A stretch of 64,000 nucleotides of DNA from Silanimonas lenta DSM 16282 (GTDB taxonomy: Bacteria; Pseudomonadota; Gammaproteobacteria; Xanthomonadales; Xanthomonadaceae). Each line of letters starts with the position of its first letter. Within the stretch, counting starts at the first letter, position 1. A program made the translations under genes and the position numbers. The stretch is from assembly GCF_000429065.1 (NCBI RefSeq), contig NZ_AUBD01000005.1:248001-312000 (forward strand). The letters run 5' to 3'. The notes under the pieces are model-generated. The model searched no databases and had not been told where the DNA came from. It was given only the letters and a program-made list of their open reading frames with translations. Shown in pieces: positions 63,437-64,000 of this stretch.

Positions 63437-63461
63437 CGCGCCCCCATCACGGAACCCGACC

Positions 63462-64000
<539 letters not shown>

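Overview
The window is a stretch of very GC-rich bacterial chromosome with dense, mostly short-spaced operons. Gene content points to a gammaproteobacterium of the Xanthomonadaceae/Lysobacteraceae. The strongest markers are a fused aspartokinase-diaminopimelate decarboxylase (lysAC) next to murL and murD2, which is the Xanthomonas-type route to D-Glu in peptidoglycan. Others are a B12-dependent ribonucleotide reductase split into a catalytic chain and a small zinc-finger chain (nrdJa/nrdJb), an Rrf2-led suf operon and a Xanthomonas-type GumN/TraB protein. The genus cannot be fixed from the sequence. No rRNA, tRNA, CRISPR array, prophage or complete insertion sequence was seen.

Layout. 1-4.7 kb: end of a TrhA/hemolysin III gene, a dispersed repeat, the reverse-strand operon pssA - small HolD-like gene - rimI, then a DUF4124 protein, proS and an H-NS-like protein. 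4.7-11 kb: a ThrE-like exporter divergent from an EamA transporter, which leads a Mce-type lipid transport operon (permease with fused STAS region, ATPase, MCE protein, PqiC-like lipoprotein); alkB converges on it with a 71-bp coding overlap. 11-17.7 kb: ETF-ubiquinone oxidoreductase, then rfbBACD (dTDP-L-rhamnose) continuing into an ATP-grasp enzyme and a Nudix hydrolase. 17.6-21.9 kb: a metal-motif-rich propeller protein and a HAD phosphatase, a GumN-like protein and two small heat-shock proteins. 21.9-25.6 kb (reverse): nrdJa, a histone-H1-like gene and nrdJb, with tandem NrdR-like boxes upstream. 26-30.6 kb: DegP/DegQ protease, HAD phosphatase, leucyl aminopeptidase, HDOD protein. A second copy of the dispersed repeat lies at 30.6-30.9 kb. 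31-35.5 kb: a MacAB-like ABC exporter with two different permeases.

35.5-42.9 kb is a heavy-metal resistance block of visibly lower GC: a CadR/PbrR-type MerR regulator facing, across a 19-bp-spacer promoter, a CDF-type transporter, a DUF3703 protein, a CzcI-like exported protein and czcCBA. It looks inserted between the ABC exporter and ssb, though no integrase or att repeats were found.

43-64 kb: ssb, octaprenyl diphosphate synthase, a dienelactone hydrolase, lysAC-murL-murD2, two tandem PhzF paralogs, a glycine-zipper envelope protein, an alpha/beta hydrolase, an EF-G paralog, an exported amidohydrolase, a DUF2784 membrane protein, a DUF5916 outer-membrane protein, a SET-domain methyltransferase, and the start of the suf operon (regulator, sufB, truncated sufC).

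Most notable for follow-up: the probable leaderless-promoter pattern shared by at least six genes; the paired inverted dispersed repeats; the HolD-like mini-gene beside rimI; the H1-like gene inside the ribonucleotide reductase cluster, with a SET methyltransferase in the same window; the His-rich, CSCC-motif propeller protein; and alkB's catalytic arginine lying inside the overlap with the opposing lipoprotein gene.
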